Below, piece by piece: positions 1 through 9,311 of a DNA stretch of 64,000 bases (its first letter is position 1; each line of letters starts with the position of its first letter). The position numbers and the translations under genes were made by a program. The stretch is taken from NCBI GenBank assembly GCA_017945845.1, contig CP072828.1, positions 1,302,001 through 1,366,000 of the forward strand. The letters are read 5' to 3'. The DNA comes from Carnobacteriaceae bacterium zg-C25 (GTDB lineage Bacteria > Bacillota > Bacilli > Lactobacillales > Aerococcaceae). The notes beneath the pieces were generated by a model, which was given only the letters and a program-made list of their open reading frames with translations, did not search any database and was not told the origin of the DNA.

Positions 1-403
1 AATTTTGTACATTTACCTCTGTAGTCGTCGGTGTCACCGCACCCGTTACGCTAGTCGGCAATCCAACCACCGTAAAATGAATGGTTCTTTTTCCGTTTGA
101 TACATCACTTAAATCGGTTGTTTCAACGGTCAACGTTTGTTCTGTCAACTGTGACAACAAATTACGCGGACCTGTCAAATGAACCGTTACCGTTTCAGGC
201 ATACCCGATACGTATTTTGCATTCGATGTATCTTTAATTTTAACTGGCACATTGACAACATCTTTTGTCATAATGACACTGGCTGGATTGGATTGTGTAG
301 TAGATAACGCTGCAACATTCGCATAGACATAAGCGCAAAGTACAATTGATGCCATAAGCGACAACAACAGAATCATCACTTTTTTTCGTAATAATTTCAT
401 CAT
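1..403 (-). CDS. cdaR: CdaR/YbbR-domain regulator of diadenylate cyclase (partial, N-terminal part)
   Basis: The reading frame opens at 403 on the minus strand and runs off the window start, so only about 134 N-terminal residues are visible. It begins with Met-Met-Lys-Leu-Leu, then one hydrophobic segment (about residues 8-30), followed by extracellular YbbR-type beta-strand sequence (PVKIKDTSNAKYVSG, GPRNLLSQL). Its ATG overlaps the cdaA stop as ATGA, so the two are translationally coupled. In Firmicutes CdaR is a membrane-anchored partner of CdaA that modulates c-di-AMP synthesis; glmM usually follows and would lie outside the window. The identification rests on synteny plus the visible fold signature. 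Confidence 0.88.
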   Translation of the reverse strand, partial: MMKLLRKKVMILLLSLMASIVLCAYVYANVAALSTTQSNPASVIMTKDVVNVPVKIKDTSNAKYVSGMPETVTVHLTGPRNLLSQLTEQTLTVETTDLSDVSNGKRTIHFTVVGLPTSVTGAVTPTTTEVNVQN

Positions 404-1236
404 TTTTTACGACCTCCAAACTTAACCAATACCGTTTTTAATCGTTCTTTAAACGGCTGTTGACCCGTTTGCATGCCATCGTCAATCACAACTTGTCGAA
501 TGAGTTGTGTCAATTCCTCGGGTGTTAGCTGTCTGTGCAACTCGTGGTGATGTGTTGCGCTAATATGTCCTGTTTCTTCAGAGACAATAATTGTCAGCGC
601 ATCTGTGAGTTCACTTAACCCAATCGCCGCACGATGTCGTGTCCCTAACTCTTGCGGAATCGCTGTGTTTTCAGATAACGGCAACACACAACTCGCCGCA
701 GCTAATTGATTATCTTGAATTATGACCGCTCCGTCGTGAAGTGGTGTATTGGGCGTAAAAATATTGATCAGTAATTGCGAACTAATTTTTGCATTTAACG
801 GTACACCCGTATTCGCATAAGCGTTCAATGAAGATTTATATTCAATACAAATCAATGCCCCAATATAACGTTTTGCCAAATAGGTAATTGCTTCTACCAT
901 CGCTTCGATATTATCTTGCGCAATATCGTCTTTTTTACTATTAAACAGCGGGTTTTGACCGAGTTTTTCCAATGAACGTCTAATTTCGGGTTGGAAAATA
1001 ATTAACATGGCAATCACTCCCCAGTTAATCACTTGATCAATAATCCAATTTAACGCGTACAATTGCACCGTTTGCGAAATAATTTTAATACCGACAATGG
1101 AGACAACCCCCTTCAAAACCGAAACGGCTTGCGATTGTCTGGCAAAATTAATTAATATGTATATAATATATGTAACAATGAGAATATCCACCGTTATTAA
1201 AACGGGATGACTCATCAATTGTGTTAGAAAATCCAT
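400..1236 (-). CDS. cdaA: Diadenylate cyclase CdaA (membrane c-di-AMP synthase)
   Basis: This 278-residue protein makes c-di-AMP from two ATP. Three hydrophobic segments occupy residues 10-80, followed by the DAC domain with the two hallmark motifs, DGA (D168-A170, in LHDGAVI) and RHR (R200-R202, in GTRHRAAIG). The length is normal for CdaA. The start is the ATG at 1236 with AAAGGTG upstream. It is the first gene of a cdaA-cdaR unit. c-di-AMP controls potassium and osmolyte transport and wall homeostasis in this group. Confidence 0.97.
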   Translation of the reverse strand: MDFLTQLMSHPVLITVDILIVTYIIYILINFARQSQAVSVLKGVVSIVGIKIISQTVQLYALNWIIDQVINWGVIAMLIIFQPEIRRSLEKLGQNPLFNSKKDDIAQDNIEAMVEAITYLAKRYIGALICIEYKSSLNAYANTGVPLNAKISSQLLINIFTPNTPLHDGAVIIQDNQLAAASCVLPLSENTAIPQELGTRHRAAIGLSELTDALTIIVSEETGHISATHHHELHRQLTPEELTQLIRQVVIDDGMQTGQQPFKERLKTVLVKFGGRKK

Positions 1237-1331
1237 GTACTCACACCTTTATTAAAATTCATTTCAAGTATACCACATAAATCGTGAAAGGGCACAACAT
1301 TCCTAACGCAACATGACAATTAGGAGGCTAT

Positions 1332-2402
1332 ATGACAACAACATTTTTAGATTATATTGATTGGCGCGGGGATTTATCTTTTGAAAATAGCCCATTTAAT
1401 ATTGTGGACAGTTTAATTTTAACGCGATTCACTTATTTACCACTCGACAATTTAGCCGATTACTCTACACCACATACCATCAAAACGTTATACGACACTT
1501 ACCAAACAACACAAGAACACCCATTCGACTTTTTATTCGAAAATGATGCGGTGTTATTTGAGAAAATGGCGAACGCACCACGTTTTCAACATTTAACGGT
1601 TCAACACTTTACACACGTCATACACGAAGAAAAAGAAGTTCAATTTTGTGCGATGCTCATTCACTTAGACGAAAAAACAACCTATGTTGGATTTCGCGGG
1701 ACAGACACTTCGCTAGTTGGTTGGAAAGAAGATTTTAATATGGCGTTTCAAACCGTTGTGCCAGCGCAAAATTTAAGCCGGGCGTTTATGGAAAGTTATT
1801 CAAGAGATTGTCACGAAAACATTATCGTCGGCGGACATTCAAAAGGTGGGAACCTTGCCATTTATAGCGCGTTATTTACAAGTGAATCTGTCCAAGATAA
1901 AATTGTCGCTATTCACAATTTTGATGGCCCGGGATTTAACGCGCATTTAAAAACAAGCGGGCACTATCCATTATTAAAGGATAAAATTTTATCGTTTGTG
2001 CCAGAAACGGCAATCGTTGGATTTTTACTCAATCATGAAATCACCCCAAAAATCGTTAAGAGCAGCGCAAAAAGTGCCGTTCAACACGACACATATACAT
2101 GGGAAATCAAGGGGACGGACTTCACCTACTTAGATGAAACAAGCGATGAAAGCAAGAAAATTACACAAACTTTTCAAAGTGTTTTAACGGATTACACGAG
2201 TGAAGAATTGTCCTTTTTAGTCAATACGTTTTTCCAATTACTTGCTTCAACGGGCATTAAAGATTTTCGCGACATTACAAAAACAACACCGTCACAACTG
2301 TTTAACGCATTAAAAACGTACAACAGTTTAACAAAAGAAGAAACCACAAAATTGCAACAGTTTATTTCCTTTATTATCAGCGCACTATTATCAAGAAAAT
2401 AA
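1332..2402 (+). CDS. DUF2974 / Mbeg1-like alpha/beta-hydrolase-fold protein
   Basis: This 356-residue protein has a nucleophile-elbow motif GGHSKGGN with Ser170 as likely nucleophile, preceded by GFRGTDTSLVGWKEDF, the class 3 lipase-like pattern of DUF2974 (Mbeg1-like) proteins. There is no signal peptide or membrane segment, so it is probably cytoplasmic. RBS TAGGAGG lies 4 bases before the ATG. It is divergent from cdaA across a 95-bp gap and closed by its own terminator. The substrate of this family is not established; a lipase/esterase-like role is inference from the fold. Confidence 0.8.
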   Translation: MTTTFLDYIDWRGDLSFENSPFNIVDSLILTRFTYLPLDNLADYSTPHTIKTLYDTYQTTQEHPFDFLFENDAVLFEKMANAPRFQHLTVQHFTHVIHEEKEVQFCAMLIHLDEKTTYVGFRGTDTSLVGWKEDFNMAFQTVVPAQNLSRAFMESYSRDCHENIIVGGHSKGGNLAIYSALFTSESVQDKIVAIHNFDGPGFNAHLKTSGHYPLLKDKILSFVPETAIVGFLLNHEITPKIVKSSAKSAVQHDTYTWEIKGTDFTYLDETSDESKKITQTFQSVLTDYTSEELSFLVNTFFQLLASTGIKDFRDITKTTPSQLFNALKTYNSLTKEETTKLQQFISFIISALLSRK

Positions 2403-2442
2403 TTTTTACGACTGATGCAACACTAATTAAAGTTAATACGCA

Positions 2443-2474
2443 AAAAGACCGACTTTACCAAGTCCGGTCTTTTC
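2443..2474 (+). terminator. Terminator of the DUF2974 gene
   Basis: Stem GACCGACTT / AAGTCCGGTC (2447-2469) with one bulge and a TACC loop, followed by a T-run. Confidence 0.75.
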
Positions 2475-2604
2475 ATCTTTTACACCACAAAAATATGGAC
2501 ACTCTATCAAATAAGGTGGACAACTGATGCCATCAACCCTAAAAATTATACAGTCGATTTAATTTACTGCCTTTTATTAGTCACCAACACCATTTAATAT
2601 AGCA
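2475..2604. other. Intergenic stretch between the DUF2974 and GH31 genes
   Basis: No gene is visible. Positions 2524-2540 carry a half copy (CTGATGCCATCAACCCT) of the hairpin seen whole at 60397-60424 and in similar form at 49097-49128, here without its partner arm. It may be an eroded terminator. Confidence 0.4.
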
Positions 2605-2670
2605 TAAATTCAAAATCCAACCTATTTCAATGACGAAATAGGTTGGATTTTTGTTGATAGTGTTCAGTCT
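2605..2670. mobile_element. Degenerate right end of an IS1182-type element
   Basis: This segment resembles the last 75 bp of the intact element at 26805-28402. It shares the run AAATTCAAAATCCAAC, a terminator-like stem (17-bp perfect arms at 2612-2628 and 2635-2651, matching AAAATCCAAC in the intact copy), and a terminal sequence ending in CAGTCT. The outermost bases differ (GTTCAGTCT against GTCAACAGTCT), so it may come from a related rather than identical element. It directly abuts the GH31 terminator hairpin. Confidence 0.5.
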
Positions 2671-2672
2671 AA

Positions 2673-2692
2673 GAAAAACGGGTTCGTTTTTC
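2673..2692 (-). terminator. Terminator of the GH31 gene
   Basis: Perfect 8-bp stem GAAAAACG / CGTTTTTC with a 4-base loop, 12 bases past the stop codon of the GH31 gene, reading on the minus strand into TTTTT. It lies immediately beside the degenerate IS1182-type end. Confidence 0.65.
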
Positions 2693-2704
2693 TCTATCCA
2701 CTAG

Positions 2705-5700
2705 TTATTGTTCTTTTTTCTTAATCGTAATGGTAATACCTAAAAGTACCAAACCAATACCCATCAATGCCACATGAGATGTTTGTTCTCCTGTACTTGG
2801 CAAGTCTTGTTGTGTTGCTTTTGGTGTATCTCCATTTTTAAAGACAATCGCATAACGACTAAAATGATCTACTTTAAACGTAATCGCTTTTCCATCTTGA
2901 GTTGTAGTAAATGGTACTTCTTCAACGCCACTATTATCATCTTTAACATAATAAACTTTGTCTACCACACGTGTAACAGGCACTGTTACATACGCTGGAG
3001 ATTTAATTTGTTTTTTGTTATTTGCTTTGTCTACAAAGTACATGTCATAAATATCATGTGCTTCACGCAACGTTGGTACAGTTCCATTTACTTTTTCTAC
3101 AACGAATGCCACGACATCTTCTTCTAAACCACTAACCGGAATACGAACACTTACTGGTGTATCTTTGTTATTATCTTCAAACGTTGCTTCTGTTTTATCC
3201 GCATTGAAGGTAACATTTACACCTTCTTTCATATAAACAGCGTCTAACGTTGCACCCATATCATCTGGTCTTGTTGGCATTTCGACATTATTTCCTGTCG
3301 TTCCACTAGTAGACGTTATTGTATCCACCGTATTATTTGGTAGAGATGGTGTTTCGTCATTGTTTGGTGTACTTGGTGTGTCGTTATTATCTGTTACTGC
3401 TGGCTGTTCAGGAGTAGCAGGTGTGTTGTTATCTGGTGTAGTTGGTGTTGGTTCAGGGTCTTTTTCAAAGTCCCATGTTCCTGTAAACACTACATCAGAG
3501 CCATTGACCGTTGCTTCTGTTGTATCCCAACTTACAAACTTCCACGTTCCTCGATTATTTTGATCTCTATAATCTTGTGTATCAATACCTACTGTATTCA
3601 CTTGTGTTCCACTTGCTAAATCGCTTCTATCTTTACCATTTAATCTAGATAATAACTCTTCTGGTAATTGTTGTGTTACACTATCTGATTTTGTAAATGC
3701 ATATCTTGCCGTGTATGTATCTGCAACAAAGTTCCATCGTCCTGTAAATACGACGTCAGCGCCATTGACCGTTGCTTCGGTTTTATCCCATCCTGTAAAC
3801 GTCCATGTACCATGATTTTCTGTATCTACATAACTTTCTGTACTAATATCGTTAGTATTTACTGATGTATCATTTGCTACGCCTGTTTGATTTTTAGCAT
3901 TTAGTTTATCAGTTATCGCTGACGGTAAGTTTACTGTTACACCATCCGCTCTTACAAACTCATAACTTACATTGTATGTATCTTCTTCTGATGTTGGATT
4001 TTTAACATTATACGGCAATAACTCTTTATCGACTTCATATAATTCAACTTCTTTTAAAGTCATCATTTTATTATTAACACCTTGAGTTGTACTTGCCTGT
4101 ATAACTGTAATCTCGACTTTGTTACCTTTAACAATTCCTTCTCCAAATTCTTTATAAGAATCTGGTTCTGTAATTGGTGTGTCTATTTCTTCAGATTCGT
4201 ATACAAGTGTATCACCATCATAAACTGCTACTTTATATTTTGTAACCGTTCCATTTGCATTAGGTCTCTTAACTAATCTTACACCTGTTAAATAACGTTC
4301 AGTAGTATTAAATGTAATTTTTTGAGGAAGCGTTACTTCAGGTGGAAGTTGCCCATCAACACGGTTTCCCGGAACATCCCATTTAAGCTCTGTTAATGTG
4401 TTTTCATTACCGTCATTTAGTTTATCAAGCCCTTCATTAGCTTGCCAAATACCATCTTTACCACTAACTGTAATTTCTTCATTTGCTACTTTATTTGCTA
4501 CAAGAGCATCTTTATCTTCATAGAATTTAACTTCTTTTAAAGTCATCATTCTATTATTAACACCTTGAGTTGTGCTTGCTTCAAGAACTCTTAATACAAC
4601 TTTATCGACTAATCTAACTTTATCAAAGTCATGATGTGATACAGATTCACTAAGTGCACTTTTAATTTCATCAGATTCATAAACGACATCTTTACCATTG
4701 TATGCAATAACTTTATATTTTGTAACGGTACCATTTGAATTTGGTCGCTTAACGACATCAATACCTTTTAAATAAGTTGGTTCATCTTCACTAAATGTGA
4801 ATGTAATATCTTGTGGAAGCGTTACTTCTGGCGGAAGTTTTCCATCAACATAGTTTGATGAAACGTCCCATTTAAGTTCTGTTAATGTTCTTTCATCACC
4901 ATCATTCAACTTATCAGGGCCTTCATTATTTTGCCAAATACCATCTTTACCACTAACTGTTATTCTTTCTTTAGGAACTATAGTTCCTTCTTCATTACTA
5001 TTAGCTGCATTAGAATCAACAACAGTATAATCACTACCCACAACAAATGTGTTTTCAAACGCTAAATTAACATCGGTAGCTTGTTTCGCTCTTAATCTAA
5101 TCGTTGCAATTTCAATATTGCCAGAGATACTTGGATCTTGTTTTTTGTTTGATAACATGACAAACGCTTCTTGTTTTCCGTTACCATGATTTCTAACGTT
5201 AGAGAAGTTAGTCATTCGAGATAATTCAGAATTTACATTAACTGTTCTGTCAACCACTTCATATTTATCCGTATCAATTGGAATACTTGCATTGATCGCT
5301 TCAACATTCGCTAAGTTTTTACCTTCCAATGTTACCACGACTTCTTCATTAGCATTTACTTTTTGTTTATCTGTTCTAAATGCCAATTTACCACTAGCTC
5401 TAAGTGGTTCTTTAGCTCGACCACCTTCTAGTGAAGATGTGACATAGTAAGTATCATAAGCATCAATCACATCATTTTTATTTAAGTCGGCAAGTTCTAC
5501 ATATCCTCCGAAATCGTTATCAATGTCTCTTCTTAATCCTGCATAGTTAGTTAAGAAAGTGATATCATTAGCATCAATATTGCCATCGTTCGTATAATCA
5601 CCTACAACACGTTTTTTACCATCTTCTTTTTTGAAGACTAGCATTTCATTACCTGATACAAAGCTTCCTACAGCACCGCTAATATTAAATCTTAAATATC

Positions 5701-8700
5701 TTGCTGAAACATTTTCGAACTTAAATTCTTTGTTAGTACCATTTGCTGCCCAATTGATTGTATCTGGATACTCTTTCCAATGGATACCATCATTACTATA
5801 CGCTAATTTAAATGCAGTTATCGTACCATTTCCACCGTCTTGACGTGGAACATACACTAACTTATCTAAATCGTAAGCATATTTTAAATCTAACGTTAAT
5901 GTTTCAGGTAGAGCATTCACTCCCCATTTTGAGTGGAATTGATTGCTTACATTTAAGTCCACTAAATTTTTAAGTGGTGTTCCACCTTGAGCTGGTGTGT
6001 TCGTTGTTGCTGTTATACCTTCTACCGCAAATTTTAATGGATTATCTTTAGTTCTACTTACCACTTCACTTGACCATGCTGTATGTCCTTGTGGTGTAAT
6101 CGCACGAACTCTATATTTATGTTCTGATAAATATTTTAAATCAACATTAGTGAAGTTAGTTTCTTTAATATTAGAGTTGACGATACCATCAATTTCTAAT
6201 TCATAAGTTGTTGCACCTTCAACTGGTGTCCAATCTAATCTAATAGTTGTTGGCGTATTGTTTTCAGGTACATTACTTAAAGTTGGAGCCGGTGTACTGA
6301 TTTCATTACCAATGCCACCTTCTCTATTTTCATTCGCAAAGCCTTCAACTTTTACCGCTAGTTTGTTATTTGTAACATCCATTTCAGCTGTTTTAACTTT
6401 GACAACTGGGTTTTTATTAATAGCGGTATTATGGTAACGTCCACCAGCTGTTGAGAATTTATTGATATTCGGTGTAGCATCATAGAAATAAACATTCGTT
6501 CCGTTATTAAATTCTTCTTCTGTATCAACTTTTCTTAAACTTGTTTCTACATCATTAACTAATAATTTTACATTTCTTGGTTCTTTAGAAACGTTGACAT
6601 TAAATTGTGTCACTTTATTTGATTTAAATTCATCAAAATTATTTTTAGTTTTTTCAATCGTTAAAGTAGCTACATCTTGATCTAAATGACTTGTGATATG
6701 TGTTGTTGCCGTTTTACCATTTAAATACGCTTGTGTTAATCCATCATCTTCAACTAAATCAAAGCTTGTTGAACCATGAGGATAGAAATCAACTTGTCTA
6801 TAAGCATTATCTATTTGCGTATAATTGTTATTTGGTTTCGTCATTGGAATGATTGCACCATTTCTAACAAATACAGGTGTTTTCCAAATAGGTGCGTCAA
6901 AGTTGTTTAACACTTTTCCACCTGTATAAATCTTACCTGTAAAATAGTCAATCCATTCTGCATCACTCGGTAAATAAATACCATTTCTTACATCGTCACC
7001 GTTGTCATTTCCTTTAACATTTTCATATACAGGTGCAACTAAGAAATTAGGACCGTACATGTATTGATATTGCACATTTTTTGTCCAGTTTACAGCGTCA
7101 TTTGGGAACTCTAAAAACATCGCTCTAACGATTGGTTTCCCATCAGCTGCTTCGTGTGCCACACTGTAACTATATGGAATAAGCATTGATTTTAGTTTTT
7201 GATAAGATCTGTTGATATCAGTTGTTGTGGTATCAAGAGCAAATGGCGTTTTAGGATTTCTTCCCCAACCATCCATATTTAATTCCATTGTCGTAAATGT
7301 TTTCCATTGGTAATCTCTTGTATTCACAACTTTATTTTGACCACCAAAAATTCCATCCATATCAGATGTAACGTTTGGATTACCCGCTAAACCTGTTCCG
7401 ATATAGGTCGGAATATGGAATCTGATATATTCCCAGTTCCCACCAGTTTGGTCACCAGTCCAAACTCCGGCATATCGTTGAGTTCCACCCCAACCATCTA
7501 ATGTAACAATAAATGGACGAGCATCATTCCCTTTTTCTGATATAACTCTTGCCGCATCAGTTATCCCATTTAATCCAAATGAATAACCTGGTCCTACCCA
7601 TGCAACGTCTGTTTTTAAAACTCTAACTAAACCATGTTCAACTTCATTTGGTAAGTCTCTTTGTAATAAAGGCGGTGCGCTTAAATCAGGAGTTAAATCA
7701 CATTGCGTCCAAAGACCAGTTTTAACACCTTTTGTTAAAGCGTATTCACCAAATTGTCTAAGGTTTTCTATATTACCTGCAAGTGTTCCTGTTTGACCAT
7801 AGCCTGCACCATAACCATCATTGACAAGCATATAACCTAAAGGCATATCGTTTCTTTCATATCGATCAACAACTGCTCTTGCTGTAAACGGATAGTTCGG
7901 ATCACCTGGACTTCCATTTAAAGTTTCTTTAAGACCTTGTCTATCCCCTAATTGACTTGGTTGATATTCTTTATACCATTTTTGAACCTCATCAAAATAA
8001 ACAGCTCCAGGTGTATTTGCATCTGCTTCAACCCATGTATCTCTATTATACGCATTAAAATGTCCTTCATATAATGAGAAGATAGGTAATACGACTGGAT
8101 GACCTGTTAATTTATAGTAATCTCTTAATATATCTACTGGCGTTGGACTGACAAAATAGAAAGCATCAAATCTATTTTCTTGATGAGTTGTGATGACTTT
8201 ACTGCTATCTGTATTTTCAAAATCATAATAACCTGGTCTAAACGTATGTCTTAACACACCATAACCATCAGTTGTCCAATAAAATGGATTAGGAGAAGCA
8301 ACCCCTTGGTCTACCCAGTTATTTTCATTGACTATTCTAATTTTTTCGCCTTTATGAGCAAAACGACCATTTTGCGTCCCACCACCATAATAGTGAGCAT
8401 TTTGTCCTGCTTTTAAAACTTGTTTTGTAGAATCAGATTTTAGTTCTAACGGTTCTGCTTCTTCAACTACCACTTTGTTATTTCTTTTATCTGTAATTTT
8501 CAGCGTACCCTTACTTTTATTTAACTCTACATTAACAGTATCATTGCTTAAACGATAAACTTCGCCTCCATCACTTAATGTAGCTTGAGAAGCCGGATAG
8601 TCTTGCAGCGTTTTGTCAAGGATTTTTGCCGGTCTATCCTCTCTTGATGGTGCGGGCGTTTCTAAGAAAGTATCTGAACCTTGAACAACATGATATCTTA

Positions 8701-9004
8701 CAACGTTATTTCCATAAAAAGATACTTGCCCTTTTTGTCCCGTTGAATAAACGACATTAAAAATATTTGGATTATCCGGGTTTACGCTTACACTCGTAAT
8801 TTCCCCTAAGTGATTAGCATTACGCGTAAAGTTTTCTGCACTACGTAAATTAACATTCGTCAGAATAGTATTCGCATTTCCAGCAGTTGTTGAATTGGAT
8901 GTCGCATGTACAAAACTTGCATTTGCTGTAAGTGATAAACTTAAAACTAAAGAGCACACACTCATATGTTTAAACTTATCACGTCTACTTGAATATTTTT
9001 TCAT
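2705..9004 (-). CDS. Secreted, LPXTG-anchored GH31 glycosidase (probable alpha-N-acetylgalactosaminidase type), 2099 aa
   Basis: Visible domains in order: signal peptide (1-35); N-terminal beta domain (60-300); GH31 barrel (300-640) with likely nucleophile Asp466 in LKTDVAWVG and acid/base Asp518 in WTGDQTGGNW; FN3 (905-985); F5/8C/CBM32-like (990-1125); dockerin with two Ca-binding loops (1134-1195, GDYTNDGNIDANDI); cohesin-like (1203-1335); two homologous modules starting ITVSGKDGIWQ (1346-1497, 1510-1657); two SHIRT-like repeats (1677-1759, 1763-1846); Pro/Thr-rich stretch; a C-terminal domain; sorting signal LPSTGE (2068-2073) with hydrophobic tail and KKKEQ. The catalytic region and overall layout resemble the enterococcal GH31 alpha-GalNAcases that attack mucin O-glycans; substrate is inferred. 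RBS is a G-rich GGGGGGGAGA. Monocistronic with cre-like sites at the promoter, so probably catabolite-repressed. Confidence 0.9.
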   Translation of the reverse strand: MKKYSSRRDKFKHMSVCSLVLSLSLTANASFVHATSNSTTAGNANTILTNVNLRSAENFTRNANHLGEITSVSVNPDNPNIFNVVYSTGQKGQVSFYGNNVVRYHVVQGSDTFLETPAPSREDRPAKILDKTLQDYPASQATLSDGGEVYRLSNDTVNVELNKSKGTLKITDKRNNKVVVEEAEPLELKSDSTKQVLKAGQNAHYYGGGTQNGRFAHKGEKIRIVNENNWVDQGVASPNPFYWTTDGYGVLRHTFRPGYYDFENTDSSKVITTHQENRFDAFYFVSPTPVDILRDYYKLTGHPVVLPIFSLYEGHFNAYNRDTWVEADANTPGAVYFDEVQKWYKEYQPSQLGDRQGLKETLNGSPGDPNYPFTARAVVDRYERNDMPLGYMLVNDGYGAGYGQTGTLAGNIENLRQFGEYALTKGVKTGLWTQCDLTPDLSAPPLLQRDLPNEVEHGLVRVLKTDVAWVGPGYSFGLNGITDAARVISEKGNDARPFIVTLDGWGGTQRYAGVWTGDQTGGNWEYIRFHIPTYIGTGLAGNPNVTSDMDGIFGGQNKVVNTRDYQWKTFTTMELNMDGWGRNPKTPFALDTTTTDINRSYQKLKSMLIPYSYSVAHEAADGKPIVRAMFLEFPNDAVNWTKNVQYQYMYGPNFLVAPVYENVKGNDNGDDVRNGIYLPSDAEWIDYFTGKIYTGGKVLNNFDAPIWKTPVFVRNGAIIPMTKPNNNYTQIDNAYRQVDFYPHGSTSFDLVEDDGLTQAYLNGKTATTHITSHLDQDVATLTIEKTKNNFDEFKSNKVTQFNVNVSKEPRNVKLLVNDVETSLRKVDTEEEFNNGTNVYFYDATPNINKFSTAGGRYHNTAINKNPVVKVKTAEMDVTNNKLAVKVEGFANENREGGIGNEISTPAPTLSNVPENNTPTTIRLDWTPVEGATTYELEIDGIVNSNIKETNFTNVDLKYLSEHKYRVRAITPQGHTAWSSEVVSRTKDNPLKFAVEGITATTNTPAQGGTPLKNLVDLNVSNQFHSKWGVNALPETLTLDLKYAYDLDKLVYVPRQDGGNGTITAFKLAYSNDGIHWKEYPDTINWAANGTNKEFKFENVSARYLRFNISGAVGSFVSGNEMLVFKKEDGKKRVVGDYTNDGNIDANDITFLTNYAGLRRDIDNDFGGYVELADLNKNDVIDAYDTYYVTSSLEGGRAKEPLRASGKLAFRTDKQKVNANEEVVVTLEGKNLANVEAINASIPIDTDKYEVVDRTVNVNSELSRMTNFSNVRNHGNGKQEAFVMLSNKKQDPSISGNIEIATIRLRAKQATDVNLAFENTFVVGSDYTVVDSNAANSNEEGTIVPKERITVSGKDGIWQNNEGPDKLNDGDERTLTELKWDVSSNYVDGKLPPEVTLPQDITFTFSEDEPTYLKGIDVVKRPNSNGTVTKYKVIAYNGKDVVYESDEIKSALSESVSHHDFDKVRLVDKVVLRVLEASTTQGVNNRMMTLKEVKFYEDKDALVANKVANEEITVSGKDGIWQANEGLDKLNDGNENTLTELKWDVPGNRVDGQLPPEVTLPQKITFNTTERYLTGVRLVKRPNANGTVTKYKVAVYDGDTLVYESEEIDTPITEPDSYKEFGEGIVKGNKVEITVIQASTTQGVNNKMMTLKEVELYEVDKELLPYNVKNPTSEEDTYNVSYEFVRADGVTVNLPSAITDKLNAKNQTGVANDTSVNTNDISTESYVDTENHGTWTFTGWDKTEATVNGADVVFTGRWNFVADTYTARYAFTKSDSVTQQLPEELLSRLNGKDRSDLASGTQVNTVGIDTQDYRDQNNRGTWKFVSWDTTEATVNGSDVVFTGTWDFEKDPEPTPTTPDNNTPATPEQPAVTDNNDTPSTPNNDETPSLPNNTVDTITSTSGTTGNNVEMPTRPDDMGATLDAVYMKEGVNVTFNADKTEATFEDNNKDTPVSVRIPVSGLEEDVVAFVVEKVNGTVPTLREAHDIYDMYFVDKANNKKQIKSPAYVTVPVTRVVDKVYYVKDDNSGVEEVPFTTTQDGKAITFKVDHFSRYAIVFKNGDTPKATQQDLPSTGEQTSHVALMGIGLVLLGITITIKKKEQ
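3467..3976 (-). repeat. Tandem SHIRT-like repeats within the GH31 protein gene
   Basis: Two adjacent coding repeats (3728-3976 and 3467-3718) encode about 83-residue units sharing Y-x-F, GTW-F-x-x-WD, TEATVNG and DVVFTG. Such stiff repeats usually hold a catalytic head away from the cell wall. Confidence 0.75.
4034..4969 (-). repeat. Duplicated 150-residue module within the GH31 protein gene
   Basis: Two coding repeats (4514-4969 and 4034-4477) share VSGKDGIWQ, KLNDG, LTELKWDV, LPPEVTLP, GTVTKYKV and STTQGVNN. The pattern suggests carbohydrate-binding discoidin-like modules duplicated in place. Confidence 0.8.
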
Positions 9005-9072
9005 ATTCTCCCCCCCATAAAAAATTAATATTATTTTAAATAATGAATGAAATTAAAATTTTCATCCCAAAA

Positions 9073-9086
9073 ATAAAACGTTTACA
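9073..9086. promoter_or_regulatory. cre-like site (CcpA) in the GH31 leader
   Basis: ATAAAACGTTTACA matches the cre consensus TGAAARCGYTTWCW apart from the first two bases. It lies about 70 bp upstream of the GH31 start, inside the transcribed leader. Confidence 0.5.
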
Positions 9087-9124
9087 AAAATTAAAATCTT
9101 TTCTTTTTTCAACCCCCTTTTAAT

Positions 9125-9138
9125 TAAAAACGCTTACA
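9125..9138. promoter_or_regulatory. cre-like site (CcpA) at the GH31 transcription start
   Basis: TAAAAACGCTTACA has one mismatch to the cre consensus. It lies just downstream of the -10 box at 9142-9147, so CcpA binding would block initiation or clearance. Confidence 0.6.
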
Positions 9139-9141
9139 TAT

Positions 9142-9170
9142 AGTATAATACCATCGATGATATTTTACAA
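9142..9170 (-). promoter_or_regulatory. Promoter of the GH31 gene
   Basis: On the minus strand, -35 TTGTAA (9165-9170), a 17-bp spacer and -10 TATACT (9142-9147). It gives a leader of about 130 nt containing both cre-like sites. Confidence 0.6.
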
Positions 9171-9311
9171 CATTATTATTTACATGCATGTTCCTAAATA
9201 TTATGGCCGAGTTGTAAAATAAAGTGCAAAAGCAAAATAGTGTTATAAAAACAAAAAAAGACAGATAATTAACTGACTAAGATCCACTACAAAATTAGAA
9301 AGGTAATTATC

